Notes: generated from the letters alone by a model not told the origin. 10,641 nucleotides of DNA from Alphaproteobacteria bacterium (GCA_021774995.1 JAJFIM010000101.1:1-10641); one strand, 5' to 3'. Counted from the first letter of the stretch, positions 1 through 6,328 are shown. Numbers and translations are program-made.

Positions 1-1
1 C

Positions 2-502
2 TTGCTGGAAACGGATGAGACGGCCACGGCGCCCGGCGCGTTCGAAATCCTGGGCTGCAAACTTAAAACCCAATTCTCGAACAATATCCGTAATAATTTT
101 GGCTTTCTCAACCGCGCGGCGCCGGGCGGCGTGGGCGCTAAAGACAAACTATTTGTACAGGAAGGCCGCAAAGTATTTAAAGATGTCGTGCCGATGGTCT
201 CAAACCTTATCCTCGACCATCTAAAGCAAGAGGACATCCCGCCCAGCGCCTTGCGTCGTCTGTGGCTGCACCAGGCCAATATTCATATGAATGATTTTAT
301 CGGCCGCAAGGTTCTCGGCCGCGATCCGACCCCAAGCGAAGCGCCCAATATCCTCGATGAATACGCCAACACGTCATCGGCCGGATCGATCATCGCTTTT
401 CACAAGCACAAAGCGGACTTCGAACCGGGAGACATCGGCCTCATCTGCTCTTTTGGCGCCGGCTACTCCGCCGGTTCCGTCATTGTACGGAAGATGTCGT
501 GA
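2..502 (+). CDS. Beta-ketoacyl-ACP synthase III (FabH-like), 3' part only
   Basis: This is the C-terminal part (about 166 residues) of a thiolase-fold condensing enzyme; the reading frame is open at the left edge, so the true start lies outside the window. Enzymes of this family join an acyl-CoA primer to malonyl-ACP in the cytoplasm. Two of the three catalytic residues are visible: His in WLHQAN (about residue 90 of the fragment) and Asn in YANTSSAG (about 123). The active-site Cys would be upstream. The C-terminal glycine-rich strand ICSFGAGYSAGS is typical of the family. The HQAN and ANTSSAG versions resemble the FabH-like subgroup (DarB/PA3286-type) more than housekeeping FabH, so the substrate is uncertain. 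The gene ends by facing arfB across about 220 bp. The family call is firm; the role in fatty acid or secondary lipid synthesis is inference. Confidence 0.85.
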   Translation: MLETDETATAPGAFEILGCKLKTQFSNNIRNNFGFLNRAAPGGVGAKDKLFVQEGRKVFKDVVPMVSNLILDHLKQEDIPPSALRRLWLHQANIHMNDFIGRKVLGRDPTPSEAPNILDEYANTSSAGSIIAFHKHKADFEPGDIGLICSFGAGYSAGSVIVRKMS

Positions 503-607
503 GAGCCGCAAATTAGAGGCGCGGCGCTTCAGGTGAACGGGTTTTGAACTATTCTGAACTAAAATTTACACCTCCAGCGCACTTAACCCTTTTAGAGGAG
601 AAAGAGA

Positions 608-653
608 GGCCCGCGGACCGCAAGGGCCGTTGGTGGGTGAGGGTTTAAACCCT
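608..653. repeat. Stem-forming stretch with a 14-bp perfect palindrome
   Basis: The 220-bp gap between the convergent fabH-like and arfB genes holds two symmetrical elements. GGCCC and GGGCC (about 608-628) can pair around an 11-nt loop. AGGGTTTAAACCCT at 640-653 is a perfect 14-bp palindrome. Neither is followed by a T-run, so they are not classical terminators. They could be RNA structure at the 3' ends, a protein site, or part of a small RNA. No function is assigned. Confidence 0.35.
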
Positions 654-704
654 GTCCATATTCCCGGACGTCTATAACGCCATAATGCGCCGGTGCGTCG
701 TCTT

Positions 705-724
705 ATTTCTCCTGAGAAATTTTA
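705..724. terminator. Possible weak terminator between convergent genes
   Basis: ATTTCT and AGAAAT (705-710 and 715-720) form a perfect 6-bp stem with a 4-nt CCTG loop, followed on the plus strand by TTTAA. It lies at the very end of arfB, whose stop is at 722-724. The stem is AT-rich and the T-run is short, so it would be weak. It could serve the rightward fabH-like transcript. Confidence 0.3.
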
Positions 725-1144
725 ATCATCGTCCCCGGGCGCGCGCCGCATTTTCTTGAGGCCTCCCCGCCGCGCTTTGGATTGCAGGCGTTTTTGATGG
801 ACTTTCAGCGGCGTGCGGGTGGGTTTGCGCAAAGCCGGACGATTGGCCGCTTCACGAAGCAGCGCGATGAGACGCGCCCGCGCATCCTCGCGGTTTTGCG
901 CTTGAAAGCGAAAATTTGACGCCGTGATCACAAGAACGCCGTTGCGGGTCATGCGCCGGCCCGCAAGGCGCGCCGCACGGGCACGGACGAAACCCGGCAA
1001 TGACGGCGAATGCATCACATCAAAGCGCAATTGCACGGCGGAAGAAACTTTATTGACATTCTGCCCACCCGGACCGCCAGCGCGGATGAATGTCTCGGTG
1101 ATCTCTTTTGGGTCAAGGAATATGCTGTCTGTAATCTGGATCAT
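722..1144 (-). CDS. arfB: Alternative ribosome-rescue peptidyl-tRNA hydrolase ArfB (YaeJ)
   Basis: This 140-residue protein has the same length as E. coli ArfB/YaeJ. ArfB enters the A site of ribosomes stalled on mRNAs without a stop codon and hydrolyses the peptidyl-tRNA. The catalytic GGQ lies at residues 26-28 in RAGGPGGQNVNKV, the class I release-factor motif in its ArfB setting. A lysine- and arginine-rich C-terminal tail begins around residue 105 (KPTRTPLKVHQKR, then RRGGLKKMRR); in the family this tail inserts into the empty mRNA channel. The short length and basic tail separate it from RF1, RF2 and PrfH. No clear Shine-Dalgarno precedes the ATG. It lies 50 nt downstream of the conserved gene at 1195-1569 on the same strand, so co-transcription from the stress-protein promoter is possible. 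Confidence 0.93.
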   Translation of the reverse strand: MIQITDSIFLDPKEITETFIRAGGPGGQNVNKVSSAVQLRFDVMHSPSLPGFVRARAARLAGRRMTRNGVLVITASNFRFQAQNREDARARLIALLREAANRPALRKPTRTPLKVHQKRLQSKARRGGLKKMRRAPGDDD

Positions 1145-1194
1145 AGGGCGTCAATAACCCATCCGCCCCACGATTGACCAGCTGGAATTTGAGT

Positions 1195-1569
1195 TTAACT
1201 TAAGGGCGAGGGGGTAACGCGCGCCACTTTAAAGGTGCGTTGCTCACCGTCATGCTCAGTGATGGAAACATATTCGCCGGGCGCAAAAACGTGATTTCCC
1301 ATTCGAAAGAGCGGTTCGTCTTCCTCTTCGTCCATGCCGGTGTAATGAAACATCCACCTGTCTCCAAGGTGGATCAGGCGGCCATGTTCTTCTGCTTCAT
1401 CGCCCCAAAAGCGCCGGACATAACAGTCCGCCGCATGATGGTTCCACATTTCTTTGCTGATATGACCCTCGCTGTCGAGCGGTGCGTTAAACTCATAGCC
1501 ATGATTAGCGCTGCCTTCAGGAAACTCATTATTGCGCGCGAGTTCCAGACGAACTTTTTGTAACGGCAT
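1195..1569 (-). CDS. Conserved alphaproteobacterial protein of unknown function
   Basis: This is a 124-residue soluble, acidic protein with no signal peptide and no membrane segment. It resembles a family I recall as common in alphaproteobacteria but without a known role. The recognisable blocks are HGYEFNAPLDSEGHI (about 23-37), VRRFWGDEAEEHG (51-63), RWMFHYTGMDEEEDE (71-85) and FAPGEYVSITEHDG (95-108), the last followed by a basic strand ending at FKVARV. Several Trp, His and acidic residues are clustered, but I see no catalytic motif I can name. It lies between the universal stress protein (35 nt upstream) and arfB (50 nt downstream), all on the minus strand. This suggests a stress-related transcription unit, which is inference from position only. 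Confidence 0.75.
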   Translation of the reverse strand: MPLQKVRLELARNNEFPEGSANHGYEFNAPLDSEGHISKEMWNHHAADCYVRRFWGDEAEEHGRLIHLGDRWMFHYTGMDEEEDEPLFRMGNHVFAPGEYVSITEHDGEQRTFKVARVTPSPLS

Positions 1570-1604
1570 GGATAAACCTTTCCCTCTCTGTTTTAACCTG
1601 CTGT

Positions 1605-2483
1605 CTAATGGGCCATCAAGACCGGTATGGTGGCGTGATCAAGAATATATTGGGTGACCCCGCCTAAGATCATTTCCCGGACCCGGCTGTGTCCATAGGC
1701 GCCCATAACCAGAAGATCGCTGCCTTCCGTTGTGGCCTGTTTGAGAATCGCTTCCCCGATAGGCTTGCCCTCAGGATCGACAAAGCTTGTCGCCGGTTTA
1801 ATTGAATGAAGGCCAAGATATTCCGCCAACACATTCGTCACGTCGCTTTTCACGCCCTTTTCGCTAAGATGTTCCTGCGCGCTCAGCACTTTGACGCTTT
1901 CCGCCTGCTTCATGAAGGGCAGAGCCCCTTTGGCCGCATTCGACGCTTCCGCGCTGCCGTCCCACGCCAGCGTGACGTTCCGGCCCACCGAGCCGGCGTA
2001 ATCGGCGCGGGGCAGGATAAGTACGGGCCGTCCGGCGCTGAGCAAAACTTCGACCAAAGCGCGCGAGAGCCCCAGCGATGATTCGGCCCCGCCGACAAAC
2101 AGCGCCAGATCGCTGAGCCATGACGAGCGCGCGGCAATATCGCCGGCATCGCCGTCAATCTGATCAAAGCGCGCCGTGGCGCGGCCCGCGGGCGGGGCGC
2201 TCTCGATAACCTCAATGTCATTGTCCCGCGCGGCCTGGGTCATGGCGGTGCGGATGGCCACGCAGGCGTTCTCTGCCGCCTGATTCATGCTGTCGATCAC
2301 CTCCGGGATGACCATGCCGGGACTCCCTCCCCCCAAATAAGGCAAAACCTGATAGGGCTCAGGGCGAATAAACAACACCTGACAAAAGGCGTCGAACTTT
2401 TTGGCGACGCTAAAACTGGTCGACAACATGCCCGCATCCCGGTCACTGCCGCTGAAGGGAACAAGAATTCTTCGATAAGCCAT
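1605..2483 (-). CDS. Tandem-domain universal stress protein (UspA family)
   Basis: This cytoplasmic protein of about 292 residues carries two Usp folds, twice the length of a single UspA. The first starts at RRILVPFSGS (4-13) and the second around NVTLAWDGSAEA (169-180). The second domain ends in the ATP-binding signature G-x2-G-x9-G, seen in MGAYGHSRVREMILGGV (about 260-276), followed by IPVLM. The first domain lacks a clear copy, as is usual in tandem proteins. I chose the ATG at 2483 over the one at 2489 because AGAGG (2494-2490) lies 6 nt before it but directly abuts the earlier ATG. A perfect FNR-type box lies about 110 bp upstream, suggesting induction at low oxygen. Usp proteins support survival under stress; the partner here is unknown. 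Confidence 0.9.
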   Translation of the reverse strand: MAYRRILVPFSGSDRDAGMLSTSFSVAKKFDAFCQVLFIRPEPYQVLPYLGGGSPGMVIPEVIDSMNQAAENACVAIRTAMTQAARDNDIEVIESAPPAGRATARFDQIDGDAGDIAARSSWLSDLALFVGGAESSLGLSRALVEVLLSAGRPVLILPRADYAGSVGRNVTLAWDGSAEASNAAKGALPFMKQAESVKVLSAQEHLSEKGVKSDVTNVLAEYLGLHSIKPATSFVDPEGKPIGEAILKQATTEGSDLLVMGAYGHSRVREMILGGVTQYILDHATIPVLMAH

Positions 2484-2551
2484 AATCATCCTCTTTCATG
2501 TAATATCCCCAGCTTCCGCCAGGATTTTATCGGGGACAGATGCACTCCTTC

Positions 2552-2567
2552 ATTATATAAAACTGTA
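2552..2567 (-). promoter_or_regulatory. Candidate -10 elements for the universal stress protein gene
   Basis: Read on the minus strand, 2557-2552 is TATAAT, a perfect -10 hexamer, and 2567-2562 is TACAGT, a weaker one. The first would place the FNR-type box centre near -51.5 and the second near -41.5, the classical class II position. Either gives a leader of roughly 60-70 nt before the start at 2483. The two possibilities cannot be separated by reading. Confidence 0.4.
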
Positions 2568-2589
2568 TTATTCAGATTCCAGATCCCCT

Positions 2590-2603
2590 TTGATCTAAAT
2601 CAA
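2590..2603. promoter_or_regulatory. Perfect FNR/FixK/Anr-type box
   Basis: TTGATCTAAATCAA matches the consensus TTGAT-N4-ATCAA at every fixed base. In alphaproteobacteria such boxes bind FnrL or FixK, which respond to low oxygen. The box lies between the leftward stress-protein gene and the rightward HD-hydrolase gene. It ends only 16 nt before the HD start codon, too close to activate that gene from a normal promoter, so the stress-protein gene is the likelier target. The HD gene could be repressed by it. Confidence 0.6.
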
Positions 2604-2619
2604 CAAGTCAGTGTCCATC

Positions 2620-3282
2620 ATGGCGGCTAGAGAAAGAAAAGCACAGCGTAAACCCCGCGCCAAGCCCAAACCGGCGCGCGCCTGGCAGCGCATGCTGAGC
2701 GGGCGGCGCCTCGACCTGCTGGCGCCCTCGCCGCTCGATATCGAAATCGAAGACATCGCGCACGGTCTGGCGCGATTGGCGCGGTGGAACGGGCAGACCT
2801 TAGGAAATTACCCCTATTCCGTTGCGCAGCATTCGCTTTTTGTTGTTGATATCTGCACTGTTTTTCGACCCCTCTGGCCCGCCAAATGGAAACTCGCCAG
2901 TCTGCTGCATGACGCGCCGGAATACGTCATCGGCGATCTGATCAGCCCGTTCAAAGCCGCCGTGGGAATCGACTACAAAGCTTTTGAACAAAAACTTGAA
3001 AGCGCCGTGCATCTGCGCTTCGGTCTGCCGGCGCATCTGCCCGCTTCTGTTGAACAGGTGATCAAACGCGCCGATATTGCGAGCGCCTATTTCGAAGCTG
3101 TGCACTTAGCTGGTTTTACGCCAGAGGAAGCGGGAAAGATATTCGGAAAGCCGCGCCAGGCGGGCGCCGTCACCCTGACGCCCATCTCCACGCGGGAAGC
3201 GGAAAAGCGCTTCCTCAGGCGGTTCCAAAATTTGGCGGCGGAAGCGGAATTGTTGCCTCTCCCAACGGCAAAACAAGTGTAG
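2620..3282 (+). CDS. HD-domain phosphohydrolase (YfbR-like)
   Basis: This cytoplasmic protein of about 220 residues has the metal-binding HD pattern: His in VAQHSLFVVD (about 71), the HD pair in LLHDAPEY (97-98), and Asp in IKRADIASAY (about 152). The block around HGLARLARWNGQT and the HDAPE context resemble the YfbR/5'-nucleotidase branch of the HD superfamily, whose E. coli member removes phosphate from deoxynucleoside monophosphates. The substrate here is unknown. The N-terminus is very basic for about 20 residues. I took the ATG at 2620; a GTG at 2611 in the same frame is possible, and neither has a good Shine-Dalgarno. nadQ starts 13 nt after the stop, so the two are probably one transcription unit. 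A role in nucleotide or NAD turnover is suggested only by this pairing. Confidence 0.82.
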   Translation: MAARERKAQRKPRAKPKPARAWQRMLSGRRLDLLAPSPLDIEIEDIAHGLARLARWNGQTLGNYPYSVAQHSLFVVDICTVFRPLWPAKWKLASLLHDAPEYVIGDLISPFKAAVGIDYKAFEQKLESAVHLRFGLPAHLPASVEQVIKRADIASAYFEAVHLAGFTPEEAGKIFGKPRQAGAVTLTPISTREAEKRFLRRFQNLAAEAELLPLPTAKQV

Positions 3283-3295
3283 ACTGAACCAACGC

Positions 3296-4324
3296 ATGGC
3301 GAATTCCAAATCACATAAAGCTCACCAGCCCAGCCAATCGGGCGCTCACTATGACATCATGGTGGGATTGAGCGCGGTCATTGTCACCGTCAGCAAGGAA
3401 ACGCCGTGCGTGCTGGTGGTCCGCCAGAATCAAGAGCCGGAGAGTTGCGATTCCGCCGCCCTCCCCTCCGGGACTTTTGAACCCGCGCTGCACCCAACGC
3501 TCGAGACAGGCTTGCGCGCCTGGGTGCAGGCTCAAACTTATCTGGAGCTTGGCTATGTTGAGCAGCTCTACACCTTTGGCGATCGCGGCCGGGAAGAACC
3601 GGACCCAGGCTCCGCCGGCGCCTCCGGCCAGGCGCACTCCTTGTCGATCGGCTATCTGGCGCTGACCCGCGACGCGCCCAAACTGCGCGCGCCCGATAAT
3701 ATTTGGCGGAGTTGGTATCACTATCTCCCGTGGGAGGATTGGCGCGAAAGCCCACCCCGCATGATCGCCGAAAACATTGAACCGGCCCTAAAGCGTTGGG
3801 CCGACGCCGCCCCCGACGCCGCAGTCAAACGCACCCGGCGGGAGCGCGCCCGGTCGTGTTTCGGTTTTGGACATCTTGCCTGGGATGAAGAAAAAGTGCT
3901 GGAGCGCTATGAGCTCTTGTTCGAGGCGGGTCTTGTGGCTGAGGCGCATCGGGGACAAACCGATCCGGCGCACAGCGCGGCGCTTCTGGGCACGCCCGCC
4001 ATGAGTTTTGACCACCGGCGCATTCTCGCCACCGGCATGGGGCGTCTGCGCGGCAAACTGAAATATCGCCCCGTCGTGTTTGAACTCATGCCGCCCGCTT
4101 TTACCTTGCTGCATTTGCAACGCACCGTCGAGGCGATCTCCGGCGTGCGCCTGCACAAACAAAATTTCCGCCGCCTGGTGGAAAAGGAAGGCCTGGTGGA
4201 GGGCACAGGAAAGCTCACCACCAAAACCGGCGGGCGCCCGGCGGAACAATTCCGCTTCCGCCGCGAGGTTATGTCAGAGCGCCCCGCCCCGGGCCTGCGC
4301 GTACCCCCTGTGACACGGCGGTAG
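3296..4324 (+). CDS. nadQ: NadQ-type transcriptional regulator of NAD biosynthesis (Nudix-like, COG4111)
   Basis: This 342-residue protein has a Nudix-like N-terminal domain and a C-terminal DNA-binding domain, the plan of NrtR/NadQ regulators. The N-terminal part runs from about 22 to 150 and includes GLSAVIVTV and YVEQLYTFGDRGRE (87-100), which resembles the matching NrtR segment. The Nudix catalytic box is destroyed: where RE-x2-EE should stand the sequence reads TGLRAWVQAQT (71-81), so hydrolysis is unlikely and ligand sensing is expected. The winged helix spans about 250-325 (LRGKLKYRPVVFELMPPAFT, then HKQNFRRLVEKEGLV and GGRPAEQFRFR). Within 1 kb downstream lie two inverted-repeat operators and nadA-nadC, which supports the identification. 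NadQ is predicted from comparative genomics to repress nad genes in alphaproteobacteria. No good ribosome-binding site precedes the ATG, so coupling to the HD gene is likely. Confidence 0.82.
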   Translation: MANSKSHKAHQPSQSGAHYDIMVGLSAVIVTVSKETPCVLVVRQNQEPESCDSAALPSGTFEPALHPTLETGLRAWVQAQTYLELGYVEQLYTFGDRGREEPDPGSAGASGQAHSLSIGYLALTRDAPKLRAPDNIWRSWYHYLPWEDWRESPPRMIAENIEPALKRWADAAPDAAVKRTRRERARSCFGFGHLAWDEEKVLERYELLFEAGLVAEAHRGQTDPAHSAALLGTPAMSFDHRRILATGMGRLRGKLKYRPVVFELMPPAFTLLHLQRTVEAISGVRLHKQNFRRLVEKEGLVEGTGKLTTKTGGRPAEQFRFRREVMSERPAPGLRVPPVTRR

Positions 4325-4338
4325 CGTGCAATGCGCCC

Positions 4339-4360
4339 GCGAGCTCTCTCGCCCGTTTTA
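4339..4360 (+). terminator. Possible terminator after nadQ
   Basis: GCGAG and CTCGC (4339-4343 and 4348-4352) form a 5-bp stem around CTCT, followed by CCGTTTTA. It begins 14 nt after the nadQ stop and runs into the stop codon of the convergent HutX-like gene. The stem is short and the T-run has four bases, so this is only a candidate. Confidence 0.35.
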
Positions 4361-4972
4361 TTCTCCGCAGGCGGAGGGTTTATCGCCGATCATGGCCATC
4401 ACTGCATCGAATTTAGCGATTTCGTTTTCCGCCGGCGCCGGGCCGTCGCCGGACATGAACGCGCCGAATACTGACGCGCCCGCATCATCATAAAACAGCA
4501 CGCCGCGCACCATCACGTCGTCTTTACCGGGCAGTGCAACTGCGTAAATTGATTTATATAAATCAGGCCGCAAATGGCCCCGCAAGGGCTGCTCGTATTT
4601 GATATTGTAATAGTCGCTGACGGCCGAGGGTACGCCTTTGCCGATCGCGCTGGCGATTTCAAAAACATTCATGCCCTTCATGATGAGAAAGGTGACCGGC
4701 CCCCATTCGTTCATGGCGTCCCACACTTCGACAAAAGAATCCGCCGACGTAGACGTCATGAAGCCTTCAGGCAGGCCGCTCGCGACCACTTCTTCCGTCA
4801 GCCCCAGTTTGCGCGCCGCAATAGCCGGCATCGTGCCGGGGTTTTCGTCATAGAATGATTGAATTTGCCCAGCCTGCTCAGCGCTGGCGCACATCTCATG
4901 CGCCGCAACCGGCGCCGCGCCTAAAAACGCCCCCAGCGCCGCCGCCCCGAATAGCCTCCCTGCTTTGACCAT
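4358..4972 (-). CDS. Exported ChuX/HutX-like haem-utilisation family protein
   Basis: This 204-residue protein begins with a Sec signal peptide: MVKAGR, then a hydrophobic stretch to about residue 22, with likely cleavage after PVAA before HEMC. The mature part follows the ChuX/HutX pattern: TMPAIAARKLGL and LPEGF (about 47-71), then SFVEVWDAMNEWGPVTFLIM (79-98), NVFEIASAIGKG (102-113), LRGHLRPDLYKSIYAVALPG (130-149), and FYDDAGASVFGAFM, ending with FDAVMAMI. Known ChuX/HutX proteins are cytoplasmic haem carriers, so an exported one is unusual. Two cysteines (28 and 202) sit at the ends of the mature chain and could form a disulfide. GGGAG-type ribosome binding sequence lies 8-12 nt before the ATG. 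No haem transporter or TonB gene is nearby, so haem binding is inference; the fold call rests on recalled motifs. Confidence 0.68.
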   Translation of the reverse strand: MVKAGRLFGAAALGAFLGAAPVAAHEMCASAEQAGQIQSFYDENPGTMPAIAARKLGLTEEVVASGLPEGFMTSTSADSFVEVWDAMNEWGPVTFLIMKGMNVFEIASAIGKGVPSAVSDYYNIKYEQPLRGHLRPDLYKSIYAVALPGKDDVMVRGVLFYDDAGASVFGAFMSGDGPAPAENEIAKFDAVMAMIGDKPSACGE

Positions 4973-5019
4973 AAATTTTCTCCCTCGATTTAAAAAATAA
5001 AATAATGCGCCAACTCAAC

Positions 5020-5051
5020 TTGTCATGACCTTATCATATGTCTTTATCATG
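5020..5051. repeat. Three tandem TTRTCAT repeats upstream of the HutX-like gene
   Basis: TTGTCATG (5020-5027), TTATCATA (5031-5038) and TTATCATG (5044-5051) are direct repeats spaced 11 and 13 nt apart, close to one DNA turn. On the minus strand they read as ATGAYAA and lie 48-79 nt upstream of the HutX-like start codon. This spacing suits a tandemly binding activator. I do not recognise a Fur or RirA box in them. Confidence 0.35.
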
Positions 5052-5091
5052 GCCCAGCCGCCTGGCCATTTTATTGGCTGCGCCTCCTGAC

Positions 5092-5120
5092 TTGACAGTA
5101 ATGCTCAAATGTAGCATAAC
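5092..5120 (+). promoter_or_regulatory. Upstream nadA promoter P1 (sigma70-like)
   Basis: TTGACA at 5092-5097 is a perfect -35 element. Seventeen bases later comes CATAAC (5115-5120), which matches four of six -10 bases. The spacer contains the degenerate second operator (5101-5117), so a bound regulator would block RNA polymerase. The leader to nadA would be about 70 nt. Confidence 0.45.
5101..5117. promoter_or_regulatory. Second, degenerate NadQ-type operator
   Basis: ATGCTCAAATGTAGCAT has ATGCT/AGCAT arms. Aligned without gaps to the core of the downstream operator, ATACTCAAAATGAGTAT, it agrees at 12 of 17 positions. The centres of the two sites are 62 bp apart, about six helical turns, so two bound dimers would face the same side of the DNA. 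Confidence 0.45.
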
Positions 5121-5134
5121 TGTTCTTCAGCCCC

Positions 5135-5163
5135 TTGAAGGGCGCTTTTATTGGCCTTATATA
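5135..5163 (+). promoter_or_regulatory. Proximal nadA promoter P2 (sigma70-like)
   Basis: TTGAAG (5135-5140) and TATATA (5158-5163) are separated by 17 bp, the optimal distance. The transcription start would fall near 5170, inside the perfect operator. Binding there would cover both the -10 and the start point, a classical repression geometry. Confidence 0.5.
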
Positions 5164-5180
5164 TACTCAAAATGAGTATA
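5162..5180. promoter_or_regulatory. Candidate NadQ operator (perfect 8-bp inverted repeat)
   Basis: TATACTCA-AAA-TGAGTATA is a perfect inverted repeat with a 3-bp centre. It ends 16 nt before the nadA ATG and overlaps the -10 of promoter P2. Its location in front of nadA, with a NadQ-type regulator gene about 840 bp upstream, makes it the obvious binding site. That NadQ binds it is inference. Confidence 0.7.
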
Positions 5181-5196
5181 AGATGGAGTGGCGGCA

Positions 5197-6327
5197 ATGG
5201 CGTTAAACCAGATTAATGGCGGGATGAGCGGCCAAATGGCGCAAGAACAAGCGCCTGAAACAGGCCCCGCGCCGCTGGACTACACGCCGGAGATCGCCCG
5301 CGCGACCGCCGCGCTTTATGAAAAAGTGGCAGGGGTCATTCCCAAATTCGAATGGGCCGCCTATGCGCCCACTATTCACGCCATCAATACGCTGAAAAAA
5401 GAGCGCGGCGCCGTCATTCTCGGCCATTCCTATATGACGCCGGAAATTTATCATTGCGTGGCCGATTACACCGGCGATTCGCTGATGCTCGCCCGCAAAG
5501 CCGCGGAAGCCGACGCCGACATTATCGTTCAGGCCGGGGTTCACTTCATGGCGGAGACCTCTAAAATTCTGTGCCCTGACAAAACCGTGCTGATCCCCGA
5601 TACGCGCGCCGGGTGCTCGCTGGCCGAATCCATAACCGGCGCGGATGTTGTTAAGCTAAAGGAAAAATATCCGGGCGTGCCCGTGGTGACCTATGTCAAC
5701 ACATCCGCCGAAGTGAAAGCCGAATGCGACATTTGCTGCACGTCGTCAAATGCCGTGCAAGTCGTGGAATCTCTGAACGCCCCGCGCGTGATCCTGCTGC
5801 CCGATGAATTTCTCGCCAAAAACGTCGCCACCATGACCGACGTCGAGATTATCACCTGGGCCGGGCGCTGCGAAGTGCACGAAAAGTTCACAGTAGAGGA
5901 TATCGAAGAATTGCGCGGCGCCAATCCCGGCATTGAAGTTCTGACGCATCCTGAATGCCCGCCCGACGTGATGGCGGCGTCCGACTTTGCCGGCTCCACG
6001 TCCGATATGAGCAATTACGTCAAACAACGCCAGCCCAAAAACGTGGTGCTGATCACCGAATGCTCCATGAGCGACAATGTGGCGGTGGAAAACCCGGATG
6101 TCGACTTCATCCGGCCGTGTAATCTGTGCCCGCATATGAAGCGCATCACGCTGGACAATATTCTGCACGCCCTGCAAACCATGACGCATGAAGTGGTGAT
6201 CGACCCGGAGATCGCCGCCCGCGCGCGCATTGCCGTACAGCGCATGATCGATCTGCCGGCGCCGGCCGCGGCAGGCCCCAAATTCCGCACCAAGCAGCCT
6301 GCGGCGCACGTCACTCTGGTGGCGTAA
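5197..6327 (+). CDS. nadA: Quinolinate synthase NadA
   Basis: NadA condenses iminoaspartate with dihydroxyacetone phosphate to quinolinate in the cytoplasm, using a [4Fe-4S] cluster. The protein has 376 residues, slightly longer than E. coli NadA because of an N-terminal extension of about 30 residues. The expected cluster ligands are visible: Cys about 126 in KILCPDK, Cys about 225 in AGRCEVHEKF, and a Cys of CNLCPHMKRI (308 or 311). Substrate-site motifs include ILGHSYMTPEIYH, VTYVNTSAEVKAE, THPECPPDV and GSTSDMSNY. I chose the ATG at 5197: GGAG at 5185-5188 lies 8 nt before it, whereas the in-frame GTG at 5188 overlaps that site and has none of its own. nadC follows after 1 nt, so the two are co-translated. 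Regulation is probably by NadQ through the two upstream inverted repeats. Confidence 0.95.
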   Translation: MALNQINGGMSGQMAQEQAPETGPAPLDYTPEIARATAALYEKVAGVIPKFEWAAYAPTIHAINTLKKERGAVILGHSYMTPEIYHCVADYTGDSLMLARKAAEADADIIVQAGVHFMAETSKILCPDKTVLIPDTRAGCSLAESITGADVVKLKEKYPGVPVVTYVNTSAEVKAECDICCTSSNAVQVVESLNAPRVILLPDEFLAKNVATMTDVEIITWAGRCEVHEKFTVEDIEELRGANPGIEVLTHPECPPDVMAASDFAGSTSDMSNYVKQRQPKNVVLITECSMSDNVAVENPDVDFIRPCNLCPHMKRITLDNILHALQTMTHEVVIDPEIAARARIAVQRMIDLPAPAAAGPKFRTKQPAAHVTLVA

Positions 6328-6328
6328 A

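Noticed and set aside
5130..5150. GCCC/GGGC hairpin followed by GCTTTTA, as a terminator or attenuator
   Set aside because: The stem has only four pairs, the T-run is short, and it coincides with the -35 of the proximal nadA promoter. It would lie within the first bases of any transcript from the upstream promoter.
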